A program made the translations under genes and the position numbers. This document shows positions 46,454-54,688 of a stretch of DNA of 64,000 bases, piece after piece. How positions within the stretch are numbered: the stretch's first letter is position 1; each line of letters starts with the position of its first letter. The notes below the pieces were generated by a model. That model was given only the letters and a program-made list of their open reading frames with translations, was not told where the DNA came from and made no database searches. The stretch is from an uncultured Bacteroidales bacterium (GTDB taxonomy: Bacteria; Bacteroidota; Bacteroidia; Bacteroidales; Bacteroidaceae), in assembly GCA_902760345.1 (NCBI GenBank), contig CACWFY010000001.1:244957-308956 (forward strand). Direction: 5' to 3'.

Positions 46454-46485
46454 TTGGGATATGTCGTATTTATTTGCTATCTTTG
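46454..46485 (+). promoter_or_regulatory. Bacteroidetes-type promoter of feoAB
   Basis: TTG 46454-46456, 21 nt, TATCTTTG 46478-46485, 23 nt to ATG. Confidence 0.75.
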
Positions 46486-46496
46486 CAGGCAAATAA
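46470..46496 (+). promoter_or_regulatory. inverted repeat around the feoAB -7 box, candidate operator
   Basis: TTATTTGC (46470-46477) and GCAAATAA (46489-46496) are exact complements 11 nt apart and bracket the -7 box. A dimeric repressor bound here would block transcription. An iron regulator is the natural guess; the site is not a recognised Fur box. Confidence 0.45.
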
Positions 46497-46508
46497 GATG
46501 ATATTGGT

Positions 46509-48761
46509 ATGAATCTCTCAGAACTCCATACAGGTGAAAAGGCCACAATAATCAAAGTAAAAGGTCACGGCGGCTTCCGCAAGCGCATTGTGGAGATGGG
46601 ATTTATCAAGGGAGAAATGGTTGAGGTATTGCTCAATGCTCCCTTGCAAGACCCCGTAAAATATAAGGTGATGGGCTATGAGGTCAGCCTGCGCCGTCAA
46701 GAAGCCGAGATGATTGAGGTGACACTTGTTGAGAATAAGCCTCAGAGTGTTGTCCGCCATAAGGAAATTACGATAGCTCTGGTGGGTAATCCTAACTGTG
46801 GCAAGACGTCATTGTTCAACTTTGCCTCGGGTGCTCACGAGCGGGTGGGTAACTACAGTGGTGTGACTGTTGATGCCAAAGAGGGATTCACTGATTTTGA
46901 GGGATATCGTCTGCGGTTGGTCGACCTGCCCGGTACCTACTCGCTGACGGCCTATTCGCCTGAAGAGTTGTATGTCCGCAAACAGTTGGTCAACAATACA
47001 CCTGACGTCATCATCAACGTCATAGATTCGTCGAATTTGGAACGCAATCTCTATCTGACTACTCAACTGATGGACATGCACCTACGTGTGGTTTGTGCGC
47101 TGAACATGTTTGACGAACTGGAACGTCGTGGCGACAAGTTGGACATCCAAAAACTCAGTTCGTTGTTGGGTATGCCTATGGTTCCCACATCGTTTAAGAC
47201 TGGTAGAGGACTGGAGGAACTGCTTCGCGAGGTGATACATATCTTTGAGAACCGCGAGGGACACGACGAGTATTATCGCCATCAGCACATCAAGCATGGA
47301 CATGAGATAGAAGATGGAATTGCCAATATTCAGAAATTCTTGAAAGGCAACGACTTGCTGCGTTTGCGCTATAGTACCCGTTGGCTGGCCATTAAGCTGC
47401 TTGAGGGTGATAAAGAGGCCTGGCAAATCGTAGATGCCCTGCCCGAGGCCAGTCAGATTCGCGAGGCCAGCGTGATGGCCGTGCGCCGCATCAAGGAAGA
47501 GACGGGCGACGACTCCGAGTCGGCCATCATGGATGCCAAATACGGATTCCTGCGTGGTGCCTTGCAGGAGGCCGGCTATAAGATGGGACATAAGAACGAT
47601 ACCTATCGCGTGACGCACAAGCTGGACAACATCATCACCCATAAGTGGTTTGGATTCCCCATCTTCCTGTTTCTGCTGTTGCTGATGTTTGAGGTTACTT
47701 TTACGCTTGGACAGTATCCTATGGACTGGATACAGGCTGGTGTCGACTGGCTAGCAGACTTCGTGGGACGCCGTATGGCTGATGGACCGTTGAAGGATAT
47801 GCTTGCCGACGGCATCATCGGCGGTGTGGGTGCGGTCATTGTCTTCTTGCCTCAGATATTGATTCTCTATACCTTCATCTCGCTGATGGAGGACTCTGGT
47901 TATATGGCCCGTGCGGCTTTCATGATGGACAAGCTGATGCACGGTATGGGGCTGCACGGAAAATCGTTCATTCCACTTATCATGGGCTTTGGCTGCAATG
48001 TACCTGCAGTCATGGCCACACGCACCATTGAGAGCCGTCGTTCGCGACTAATTACAATGTTGGTGTTGCCTATGATGTCGTGTTCGGCACGCCTACCTAT
48101 TTATATTATGATTACGGGCGCTTTTTTCCCCGCACAGTATCAGAGCATCGTCATGTTCTCGCTTTACCTGACGGGAATTCTGCTGTCTGTTATCATGGCT
48201 CGTATCCTCAGCCGATGGGTCATCAGAGGAGAAGATACACCATTCGTCATGGAACTGCCGCCCTACCGTTTCCCTACGGCAAGAGCTATCTGCCGCCATA
48301 CGTGGGAGAAAGGCAAGCAGTATCTGAAGAAAATGGGTGGTGTCATCCTTGTAGCTTCGATTATCGTCTGGGCATTGGGATATTTCAGTCCTACGGGTGT
48401 TGCCGACTCACTGGAAGACAGCTTCATCGGAGTGCTTGGCAAGGCCGTTGAACCACTCTTCTTGCCACAGGGCTTCAACTGGCGACTCGACGTCAGTCTT
48501 ATAGCGGGCATAGGTGCTAAGGAAATCGTGGCCTCTACTATTGGTGTTCTCTATGCCGGCGGTGAATATCATTTCTCGCCGCTAACGGCCTATTGCTTCC
48601 TCCTCTTTGTGCTTATTTACTTCCCCTGCATAGCTACCGTCGTTGCCATTAAGCATGAGAGTGGCTCGTGGAAATGGGCGTTTTTTGCAGCCTGCTATAC
48701 CACTATTCTTGCTTGGGTTCTCAGTGCTCTCGTATACCAGTTTGTTTCCCTGTTTTTGTGA
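46509..48761 (+). CDS. feoB: ferrous iron transporter, FeoA-FeoB fusion
   Basis: Imports Fe2+ across the inner membrane. 750 residues. Residues 1-75 are a FeoA-like SH3 domain (L-H-T-G-E-K-A-T-I, M-G-F-I-K-G). The GTPase domain starts near 85 with G-N-P-N-C-G-K-T-S-L-F-N, then V-D-L-P-G-T-Y-S-L and N-M-F-D as G4-like. The membrane half has Gate motifs (E-D-S-G-Y-M-A-R-A-A-F, G-F-G-C-N-V-P-A-V, M-S-C-S-A-R-L-P) with the conserved Cys residues. FeoA-FeoB fusion is usual in Bacteroidetes. It has its own promoter and possible operator. Confidence 0.96.
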   Translation: MNLSELHTGEKATIIKVKGHGGFRKRIVEMGFIKGEMVEVLLNAPLQDPVKYKVMGYEVSLRRQEAEMIEVTLVENKPQSVVRHKEITIALVGNPNCGKTSLFNFASGAHERVGNYSGVTVDAKEGFTDFEGYRLRLVDLPGTYSLTAYSPEELYVRKQLVNNTPDVIINVIDSSNLERNLYLTTQLMDMHLRVVCALNMFDELERRGDKLDIQKLSSLLGMPMVPTSFKTGRGLEELLREVIHIFENREGHDEYYRHQHIKHGHEIEDGIANIQKFLKGNDLLRLRYSTRWLAIKLLEGDKEAWQIVDALPEASQIREASVMAVRRIKEETGDDSESAIMDAKYGFLRGALQEAGYKMGHKNDTYRVTHKLDNIITHKWFGFPIFLFLLLLMFEVTFTLGQYPMDWIQAGVDWLADFVGRRMADGPLKDMLADGIIGGVGAVIVFLPQILILYTFISLMEDSGYMARAAFMMDKLMHGMGLHGKSFIPLIMGFGCNVPAVMATRTIESRRSRLITMLVLPMMSCSARLPIYIMITGAFFPAQYQSIVMFSLYLTGILLSVIMARILSRWVIRGEDTPFVMELPPYRFPTARAICRHTWEKGKQYLKKMGGVILVASIIVWALGYFSPTGVADSLEDSFIGVLGKAVEPLFLPQGFNWRLDVSLIAGIGAKEIVASTIGVLYAGGEYHFSPLTAYCFLLFVLIYFPCIATVVAIKHESGSWKWAFFAACYTTILAWVLSALVYQFVSLFL

Positions 48762-48795
48762 TGTTTTGAATGATTACGGCAAAAGCCCTCATTAG

Positions 48796-50046
48796 TTATT
48801 CGAATCGAATAGCCTTCACGGGACGGATGTGTGACACCAGATAGCTGGGGGCGATGAGTACGAAGAGACTAATAAGCAGGGTGGCTACATTGAGTGCCAC
48901 GATGATGGGGATGTTGAGCTCTACTGGTACTGTGCTGACGTAGTAGCTGGTGGGGTCGAGGGTAATGAGACTAGTTTGCTGTTGCACTACGACAAGACCA
49001 ATGCCGATGAGGTTGCCCCAGATGAGTCCACGTCCGATAATGAAGACGGCAAACCATAGGAAGGTGTGGCGGATAGTGCCATTGCGTGCTCCGAGTGCTT
49101 TGAGAATGCCTATGGTCTGTGTGCGCTCAAGGATGATGATGAGCAGTCCGCTAATCATGGTGATGCCTGCCACGCAGGTCATCAGCGCCAGGATAATCCA
49201 CACGTTGATGTCGAGCAGCGACAGCCACGAGAAGATTTGCGGATAGGCCTCGTAGACGGTTTGCGACGTCAGCGACTGGCCGTAGTGGTCGGTCGTGCGG
49301 TTGACGATGTCCACGACGTGGGTGGCCGTCTCGTCGATGCGGTCGAAGTCGCTGACCAGTATCTCAGCACCTGAACACTGGTCGTTTTCCCATTGGTTCA
49401 GCCGGATGGGCGTGCAGTAGTCGGTGAGGCACAGCACGTCGTCGAACTGCTTCATGTTGGTCTCATAGATGCCGCAGACTGTAAATTTGCGCGCGCGCAC
49501 GTCGTCGGCTGATATGAAATAGGCGTAGACCTTGCTGCCAACCTGCAGGTGCAGCTTGTCGGCCATTTTCTGAGAAATGAGCAACTGGTAGCTGCTCTTC
49601 GTGGAGCTGAACGCGGGTATCTCGCCCTTGCGCAGATTCTCGCGGATGAATGTCAGGTCGTAGTCTTCGCCAATGCCCTTGAACATGACGCCCAGAAAGT
49701 CGCTGTCGGTCTTCAGGATGCCCTGCGTCATCGCGTAGCGCTCGACGTGGCGGATGTTCGGCACGCGGCGCAGCACCTGCAGCAGCGAGTCGTTGATGCA
49801 GACGGGCATGGGGATGGCCGTCTGCTGGGTGGCGAAGTTAAGTATCTGGATGTGGCTGCCAAAGCCCACCACTTTGTCGCGGATGGTATGCTTGAAGCCG
49901 AAGATGACTGAGACCGTCACAATCATCACCGCCAAACCGACCGCCACACCGATGGTCGCTATGCGGATGGCCGGACGACTCACCTCTTGGCGGTTCTCGC
50001 CACCGTAATGGAAATGCCGTGCTAAGAATAGTGGCAGATGCATCAT
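48796..50046 (-). CDS. LolC/E-type ABC transporter permease
   Basis: 416 residues with the FtsX/LolE layout: one N-terminal membrane helix (I-A-T-I-G-V-A-V-G-L-A-V-M-I-V), a periplasmic domain of about 220 residues, and three C-terminal helices (N-V-W-I-I-L-A-L-M-T-C-V-A-G; A-V-F-I-I-G-R-G; V-A-T-L-L-I-S-L-F). A cytoplasmic I-G-I-L-K-A-L-G-A coupling segment follows the family. Likely works in lipoprotein release to the outer membrane. No ATPase (LolD) gene is next to it. It overlaps the aminotransferase gene by ATGA. Confidence 0.85.
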   Translation of the reverse strand: MMHLPLFLARHFHYGGENRQEVSRPAIRIATIGVAVGLAVMIVTVSVIFGFKHTIRDKVVGFGSHIQILNFATQQTAIPMPVCINDSLLQVLRRVPNIRHVERYAMTQGILKTDSDFLGVMFKGIGEDYDLTFIRENLRKGEIPAFSSTKSSYQLLISQKMADKLHLQVGSKVYAYFISADDVRARKFTVCGIYETNMKQFDDVLCLTDYCTPIRLNQWENDQCSGAEILVSDFDRIDETATHVVDIVNRTTDHYGQSLTSQTVYEAYPQIFSWLSLLDINVWIILALMTCVAGITMISGLLIIILERTQTIGILKALGARNGTIRHTFLWFAVFIIGRGLIWGNLIGIGLVVVQQQTSLITLDPTSYYVSTVPVELNIPIIVALNVATLLISLFVLIAPSYLVSHIRPVKAIRFE

Positions 50047-51242
50047 TCTGTTCTTCCGGGATATGCTTCCAGGGCCTTGCGCAATACGAAGAGTGCACGC
50101 TCAAGGTCTTCCTTCTTCAGCACATAGGCAATACGCACCTGGTTGATGCCGGCACCAGGGGTGGTGTAGAAACCGGCGGCAGGCGCCATCATCACCGTCT
50201 CGCCCTCGTAACTGAACTCGGCCAGGCACCAGCGGCAGAACTTTTCAGAATCGTCGACAGGCAGCTTGGCCACCGTGTAGAATGCTCCCATAGGGATGGG
50301 CGAATAGACTCCGGGGATGCGGTTGAGCCCGTCAATCAGGCACTTACGGCGCTCGACATACTCATCGTAGACGTCGCGGTAGTACTCCTCAGGGGCATCC
50401 AGCGAAGCCTCGGCTACAATCTGTCCGATGAGGGGAGGAGAGAGGCGTGCCTGACAGAACTTCATCACGGCCTTGCGCACCTCCTGGTTCTTGGTAATCA
50501 GGGCACCAATGCGGATGCCGCACTCTGAGTAGCGCTTCGATACGGAGTCGATGAGGATGACGTTCTGCTCGATACCCTCCAGGTGGCAGGCCGAAATATA
50601 CGGCGAGCCGGTATAGATGTACTCGCGATAGACCTCGTCGGAGAAGAGGTACAGGTCGTACTTCTTCACCAGGTCGCGTATCTGGTTCATCTCGCGACGG
50701 GTGTAGAGATAGCCCGTCGGGTTGTTGGGATTGCAAATCATAATGGCCCTCGTGCGGTCGTTGATGAGCTCTTCGAACTTCTCGACCTTAGGCAACGAGA
50801 AACCTTCGTCGATGGTCGTCGCAATGGTGCGAATCTTTGCACCTGCCGAGATGGCAAACGCCATATAGTTGGCATAGGCAGGCTCGGGGACGATAATCTC
50901 GTCGCTGGGGTTCAGACACGACATGAAGGCAAACAACACCGCCTCGGAACCGCCGCTGGTGATGATGATGTCGTCGGCGGTGACGTTGATGTTGTATTTG
51001 GCGTAGTAGTCCACCAACTTTTCGCGATAGCTCTGATAGCCCTGTGACGGTGAGTACTCCAGGATCTCACGGTCTATGGTCTTCAGCGCGTCGAGACCCA
51101 CTTGCGGCGTGGGAAGATCGGGCTGTCCGATGTTCAGATGATAGACCTTGGTGCCCCGTTTTTTGGCAGCTACAGCCAACGGAGCGAGTTTCCTGATAGG
51201 CGATTCGGGCATCTCAAGTCCGCGAATGGATATTTCTGGCAT
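50043..51242 (-). CDS. class I/II PLP-dependent aminotransferase (aspartate-aminotransferase type)
   Basis: 399 residues. PLP Lys is in I-D-S-V-S-K-R-Y-S-E-C-G-I-R; other landmarks are Y-S-P-S-Q-G-Y, S-G-G-S-E-A-V, N-P-N-N-P-T-G, S-D-E-V-Y-R-E-Y and the C-terminal substrate-binding Arg in Q-V-R-I-A-Y. The exact amino donor is not readable; Asp/aromatic aminotransferase or an alanine type are options. It is first of a two-gene minus operon with the permease. A -7 box TACCTTTG lies 26 nt upstream. Confidence 0.9.
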   Translation of the reverse strand: MPEISIRGLEMPESPIRKLAPLAVAAKKRGTKVYHLNIGQPDLPTPQVGLDALKTIDREILEYSPSQGYQSYREKLVDYYAKYNINVTADDIIITSGGSEAVLFAFMSCLNPSDEIIVPEPAYANYMAFAISAGAKIRTIATTIDEGFSLPKVEKFEELINDRTRAIMICNPNNPTGYLYTRREMNQIRDLVKKYDLYLFSDEVYREYIYTGSPYISACHLEGIEQNVILIDSVSKRYSECGIRIGALITKNQEVRKAVMKFCQARLSPPLIGQIVAEASLDAPEEYYRDVYDEYVERRKCLIDGLNRIPGVYSPIPMGAFYTVAKLPVDDSEKFCRWCLAEFSYEGETVMMAPAAGFYTTPGAGINQVRIAYVLKKEDLERALFVLRKALEAYPGRTE

Positions 51243-51268
51243 ATTCTATAATTTACGTAAATCGGATG

Positions 51269-51276
51269 CAAAGGTA
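51269..51276 (-). promoter_or_regulatory. -7 box of the aminotransferase-permease operon
   Basis: TACCTTTG on the minus strand. The -33 region has no TTG and is filled by the heptamer array 51284-51311. Confidence 0.6.
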
Positions 51277-51283
51277 CAAAAAA

Positions 51284-51311
51284 GTTGAGAGTTAAGAGTT
51301 AAGAGTTAAGA
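51284..51311 (+). repeat. tandem heptamer array between two divergent promoters
   Basis: Units GTTGAGA, GTTAAGA, GTTAAGA, GTTAAGA. The same unit is found on both sides of rnpB, 23 kb away. Confidence 0.9.
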
Positions 51312-51327
51312 GTTTTTTCAAAATAAT

Positions 51328-51358
51328 TTGTGTTTTTCGGATTTTATGCGTACTTTTG
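51328..51358 (+). promoter_or_regulatory. Bacteroidetes-type promoter of the pseudokinase-like gene
   Basis: TTG 51328-51330, 20 nt, TACTTTTG 51351-51358, then 23 nt to ATG 51382. Confidence 0.75.
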
Positions 51359-51381
51359 TGCCACCAAAAGAGACTGTCACT

Positions 51382-52620
51382 ATGAACTACGAAGAATTGT
51401 TGGCATCGAGAAGCGACGGAAAACTGAACAAGACGCAGCTTCCCATCGGCGAATACTACCGCATGCAGGTGGACGGAAAATACCGTGGCGTGGTGGATAT
51501 CAGGCAGGAGCTGAACGACAGCATTGTCTTTTCGGAAGCCCTCAAGACGGAATGTGCGCAGAACAGGACGTTGGCGAATCGCTATCAGCTGCATTTCACA
51601 CCGGCAGGCGAGGGTGGTAATATCACCCAGCTGGAGGTGGAGACGGGCGTGTTCCTCTCGCTGGAACAGCTGCTGACCGACACGCCGGCAGCCATTGCCG
51701 AGAAGGAGTTCTTCGTGAACCTGTTGCAGAATCTGGTGGAGGTTACCAGCTATCTGCACGAAAAAGGCATCAGGCACATCTGCTATTCGCCGAAGACGGT
51801 GTTCGTCCGCAAGGGCGACCGTGCAGCCATGTTGTTGTCGCACGGCTCCTTCTATTTAGGCATGAACGACCTGGAGGCATTCTACGGCAGCGATGTGTCG
51901 TATGTGGCTCCCGAGGTGTTGTCGCGCGGCACGATAGACAACCGCTGTGATGTCTACTCGTTAGGAAAGCTGATGGAAACGCTGTTGGTGCGAATGGGCA
52001 TGCCTCTGGAATACAAGAAAATCGTCAAGAAGGCAACCAGCGAGAAACCCGAAGACCGCTATGCTACACCCGAAGAACTGCTGAAGGCCGTGCAGCGCAA
52101 CCGCAACACCTACAAGTCGGTGCTGATGTTCGCCGCTGCCGTAGCGATAGCCCTGGTGTGTGTGGGCTTGTTCTTCGACTCCATGCCCGAGTCGACTCAG
52201 GTGGAGTTTGTCAAGCCTGTTCCCCGTCAGGCCACCGACGACCTGATAGACGACGGATTCTCGCCCGAGGAGTTGGGCGTGACCAATGCCGACTCCATAC
52301 AAGACGAAGACTACGAGGCCCGTCGCAACTACCAGGCGAAGGCTGAGGAGATATTCCGCAAGAAATACGAGAAAGAGGCTGACCGCATACTCTCTAAAAT
52401 ATATAATAAGGATTATATGAGTAGCAGCGAGAAGAAGTTCCTTTCCGAGAGTCAGTCGACCATCGACGAGCTGATGAAGACGCAGCAGAAGTTGGGCGAG
52501 GAGGCTGACCTGACGCCAGAGCGTTCGCAACTGATAGCGACCGAGATCATTGACCGCATCACGGAAAAGAAGAAACGCGAGATGGGAGGAGGTTCGAACA
52601 AATACGGAATTCAAAAATAA
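51382..52620 (+). CDS. membrane protein with degenerate protein-kinase domain (pseudokinase-like)
   Basis: About 412 residues. The N-terminal ~240 resemble a Ser/Thr kinase C-lobe: S-Y-L-H-E-K-G-I-R-H-I-C-Y-S-P-K-T-V-F aligns with the catalytic loop H-R-D-L-K-P-E-N but has Cys for the catalytic Asp. V-S-Y-V-A-P-E-V-L is an intact APE motif, and R-C-D-V-Y-S-L-G-K-L-M-E follows. I find no DFG or clear ATP-binding Lys. One membrane helix follows (S-V-L-M-F-A-A-A-V-A-I-A-L-V-C-V-G-L), then a charged C-terminal domain of about 140 residues. Start is ATG 51382; TTG 51328 lies in the promoter. Confidence 0.7.
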   Translation: MNYEELLASRSDGKLNKTQLPIGEYYRMQVDGKYRGVVDIRQELNDSIVFSEALKTECAQNRTLANRYQLHFTPAGEGGNITQLEVETGVFLSLEQLLTDTPAAIAEKEFFVNLLQNLVEVTSYLHEKGIRHICYSPKTVFVRKGDRAAMLLSHGSFYLGMNDLEAFYGSDVSYVAPEVLSRGTIDNRCDVYSLGKLMETLLVRMGMPLEYKKIVKKATSEKPEDRYATPEELLKAVQRNRNTYKSVLMFAAAVAIALVCVGLFFDSMPESTQVEFVKPVPRQATDDLIDDGFSPEELGVTNADSIQDEDYEARRNYQAKAEEIFRKKYEKEADRILSKIYNKDYMSSSEKKFLSESQSTIDELMKTQQKLGEEADLTPERSQLIATEIIDRITEKKKREMGGGSNKYGIQK

Positions 52621-52644
52621 AAAATCAAAAATCAAAGATAAGAT
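52617..52644 (+). repeat. tandem heptamer array spanning pseudokinase stop to DUF4494 start
   Basis: Units ATAAAAA, ATCAAAA, ATCAAAG, ATAAGAT, then ATG directly. The upstream TAA stop (52618-52620) is inside unit 1. Confidence 0.8.
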
Positions 52645-53124
52645 ATGAGAAGTAGAACAGCAACATGGTTTGAGTGCAAAATCGCCTACGAAAAGACAAT
52701 GGACGATGGTTTGCAGAAGAAAGTAACAGAGAACTACGTCGTTGATGCGCTGAGCTTTACCGAGGCCGAGAAGCGCATCATGGAGGAAATGTCGTCATAC
52801 ATCAGCGGAGAGTTTACCGTGAAGGATATCAAGATTGCCCCCTATGGCGAGATCTTCTTCTCGGACGAAGAGATGGCCGACCGCTGGTACAAGTGCAAGC
52901 TGCAATTCATCACCATCGACGAGAAGACCGAGAAGGAGAAGCGTTCCAACGTCAACTATCTGGTGCAGGCCGGTACGCTGAACAATGCCGTCAAGAATAT
53001 CGACGAGGTGATGGGCGGCACGATGATAGACTATGTGATTGCCGCTGTGGCAGAGACAACGCTGATGGATGTCTTTGAGTACGGCAAGAGCAAGCAGGAT
53101 GACCAACCGGAATACCAGCAGTAA
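52645..53124 (+). CDS. DUF4494 domain protein
   Basis: 159 residues, soluble. It starts M-R-S-R-T-A-T-W-F-E-C-K-I-A-Y-E and has Y-V-V-D-A-L-S-F-T-E-A-E and F-F-S-D-E-E-M-A-D-R-W-Y-K-C-K-L-Q, which match DUF4494 as I know it, a Bacteroidetes family of unknown role. It sits between the pseudokinase-like gene and YggS with a 1-nt gap to the latter, so the three look like one operon. Confidence 0.85.
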   Translation: MRSRTATWFECKIAYEKTMDDGLQKKVTENYVVDALSFTEAEKRIMEEMSSYISGEFTVKDIKIAPYGEIFFSDEEMADRWYKCKLQFITIDEKTEKEKRSNVNYLVQAGTLNNAVKNIDEVMGGTMIDYVIAAVAETTLMDVFEYGKSKQDDQPEYQQ

Positions 53125-53125
53125 G

Positions 53126-53800
53126 ATGGATTACGACGTTAGGGGACATCTGACAGAAGTGCGGGCCGGACTGCCTGACGGCGTGCGGCTGGTGGCTATC
53201 AGCAAGTATCATCCCAACGAGTATATCGAGGCAGCCTATGCCGAGGGCCAGCGCATCTTCGGCGAAAGCCACGAGCAGGAACTGCGCCAGAAGCACGAGA
53301 CGCTGCCCAAGGACATCGAGTGGCATTTCATCGGGCATCTGCAAACCAATAAGGTGAAGTATATCGCATCGTATATCAATATGATAGAAACTGTCGATTC
53401 ACTAAAACTTCTGCGTGAAATAGATAAACATGCAGCTCGTAACAACCGCGTTATTGATGTATTACTGGAACTGCATATCGCTGAGGAAGAGACCAAGTAT
53501 GGTCTGACACCTGACGCCTGCAGACAACTCTTGGCTGATGGCGAGTGGCGAAAGCTGGAGCATGTGCGCATCTGCGGTCTGATGATGATGGCTTCGTATG
53601 TTGACGATGAAAATCGGATTCGTTCGGAATTCTGCCTCGCTAGAAATCTCTTCGACGAGATAAAGGCGCAGTATTTTGCTGACAAGCCCAGCTTCAAGGA
53701 ACGTTCATGGGGCATGAGCCATGACTATCCGATAGCTGTAGAGGAGGGTAGTACGATGGTGCGTGTCGGAACGGCTATTTTTGGTCCTCGCGTATATTGA
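53126..53800 (+). CDS. yggS: YggS-family PLP-binding protein
   Basis: About 224 residues, a single PLP-binding TIM barrel. The PLP Lys lies in L-V-A-I-S-K-Y-H-P near residue 27; other marks are F-G-E-S-H-E-Q-E, W-H-F-I-G-H-L-Q-T-N-K, C-G-L-M-M-M-A and S-W-G-M-S-H-D-Y. It keeps vitamin B6 and amino-acid pools balanced and has no known catalytic reaction. I choose ATG 53126, one base after the preceding stop; the longer start would overlap DUF4494. The 3' end overlaps the convergent ferredoxin gene by 26 nt. Confidence 0.94.
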   Translation: MDYDVRGHLTEVRAGLPDGVRLVAISKYHPNEYIEAAYAEGQRIFGESHEQELRQKHETLPKDIEWHFIGHLQTNKVKYIASYINMIETVDSLKLLREIDKHAARNNRVIDVLLELHIAEEETKYGLTPDACRQLLADGEWRKLEHVRICGLMMMASYVDDENRIRSEFCLARNLFDEIKAQYFADKPSFKERSWGMSHDYPIAVEEGSTMVRVGTAIFGPRVY

Positions 53801-54545
53801 AGTGATATTGACCGCGCTTCATGCTGCCCCAATGGATGGCGTGAACAGGACAATAGTGATAGCAAGCCAGACAATTGGTACAACGGCCGTTATGCTTCCA
53901 GTGTGGTGGCTGTTTTTCTATATCGTCGACAGGACATTTCCGAGCACATAGTCCACATCGGATGCAAGCGTCGGTGTCAACCCAGAACTTACGGTCGGTG
54001 ATGAGGTGCTTGTTGTAATAGTCGCCAATAACATAGGTATAGGTGTAGGGAATGGCTCCCCTGACGAGTTCGTGGATTCCTCGCTGCTTTTCTTGAATAA
54101 TCTTGCATACATGGGGCAGATAGTCACGGGCCGAAGCAATCTTCCGCTGCTCTGACTCGGGGGTGTCCAGATGCAGAAACGAAAAGCAGACGTTCGACTC
54201 GGGCATCACGACGGCAAAGGTGGCATCAAGTGGTAGACCCTTGGCTCTAAGCTCTTTGCGGATTATCCGCATGGCATGTCCCATGTTGTCACCGCAAGTG
54301 GTTAGCGCAAAGACGTATTTAACGTTCCGAAACGTTGAACACCTGATAAATTCCCTGACAATATGTGGCGGTTGCCAACCATGCGTGGGGAAACAGAAGC
54401 CAAGTCGCTCGTCGTCGCTCATGGTGTACGACAAGTTGTCTTTGCGCAATTCGTTGGGGATGAAACGGAGTGATTCATCCGTTGCTTCGGCAATCTGTCG
54501 GGCGGCCCATAGGGTGTTGCCTGTTCCGGAGAAATAGAATATCAT
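53775..54545 (-). CDS. EFR1-type flavodoxin-ferredoxin fusion
   Basis: 256 residues. It opens M-I-F-Y-F-S-G-T-G-N-T, the FMN-binding loop of a flavodoxin-like domain. The C-terminal 4Fe-4S pair is C-I-R-C-G-L-C-A-R-K-C-P near residue 193 and C-T-N-C-L-A-C-Y-H-Y-C-P near 224. This layout is the EFR1 family of anaerobic electron carriers; the partner is unknown. It has its own -7 box and converges on yggS with a 26-nt overlap. Confidence 0.92.
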   Translation of the reverse strand: MIFYFSGTGNTLWAARQIAEATDESLRFIPNELRKDNLSYTMSDDERLGFCFPTHGWQPPHIVREFIRCSTFRNVKYVFALTTCGDNMGHAMRIIRKELRAKGLPLDATFAVVMPESNVCFSFLHLDTPESEQRKIASARDYLPHVCKIIQEKQRGIHELVRGAIPYTYTYVIGDYYNKHLITDRKFWVDTDACIRCGLCARKCPVDDIEKQPPHWKHNGRCTNCLACYHYCPVHAIHWGSMKRGQYHFNIREDQK

Positions 54546-54592
54546 ATGTCGTTAAATATCGATGATTTTATTGTAGAAAACTTATTTTCCCG

Positions 54593-54600
54593 CAAAATTA
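54593..54600 (-). promoter_or_regulatory. -7 box of the EFR1 gene
   Basis: TAATTTTG on the minus strand, 47 nt upstream of the ATG; divergent from the AraC promoter 44 nt away. Confidence 0.5.
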
Positions 54601-54644
54601 ACGAATTTTTTAGAAAAAAATGAAGATAAATCATTTTTTTTTTG

Positions 54645-54652
54645 TATATTTG
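54645..54652 (+). promoter_or_regulatory. -7 box of the AraC-type regulator operon
   Basis: TATATTTG, 36 nt before the ATG. A long T-run precedes it and no TTG is at the usual distance. Confidence 0.6.
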
Positions 54653-54688
54653 CAGATGATAAGTACAAATTAATAGCACGTTAGGGTT

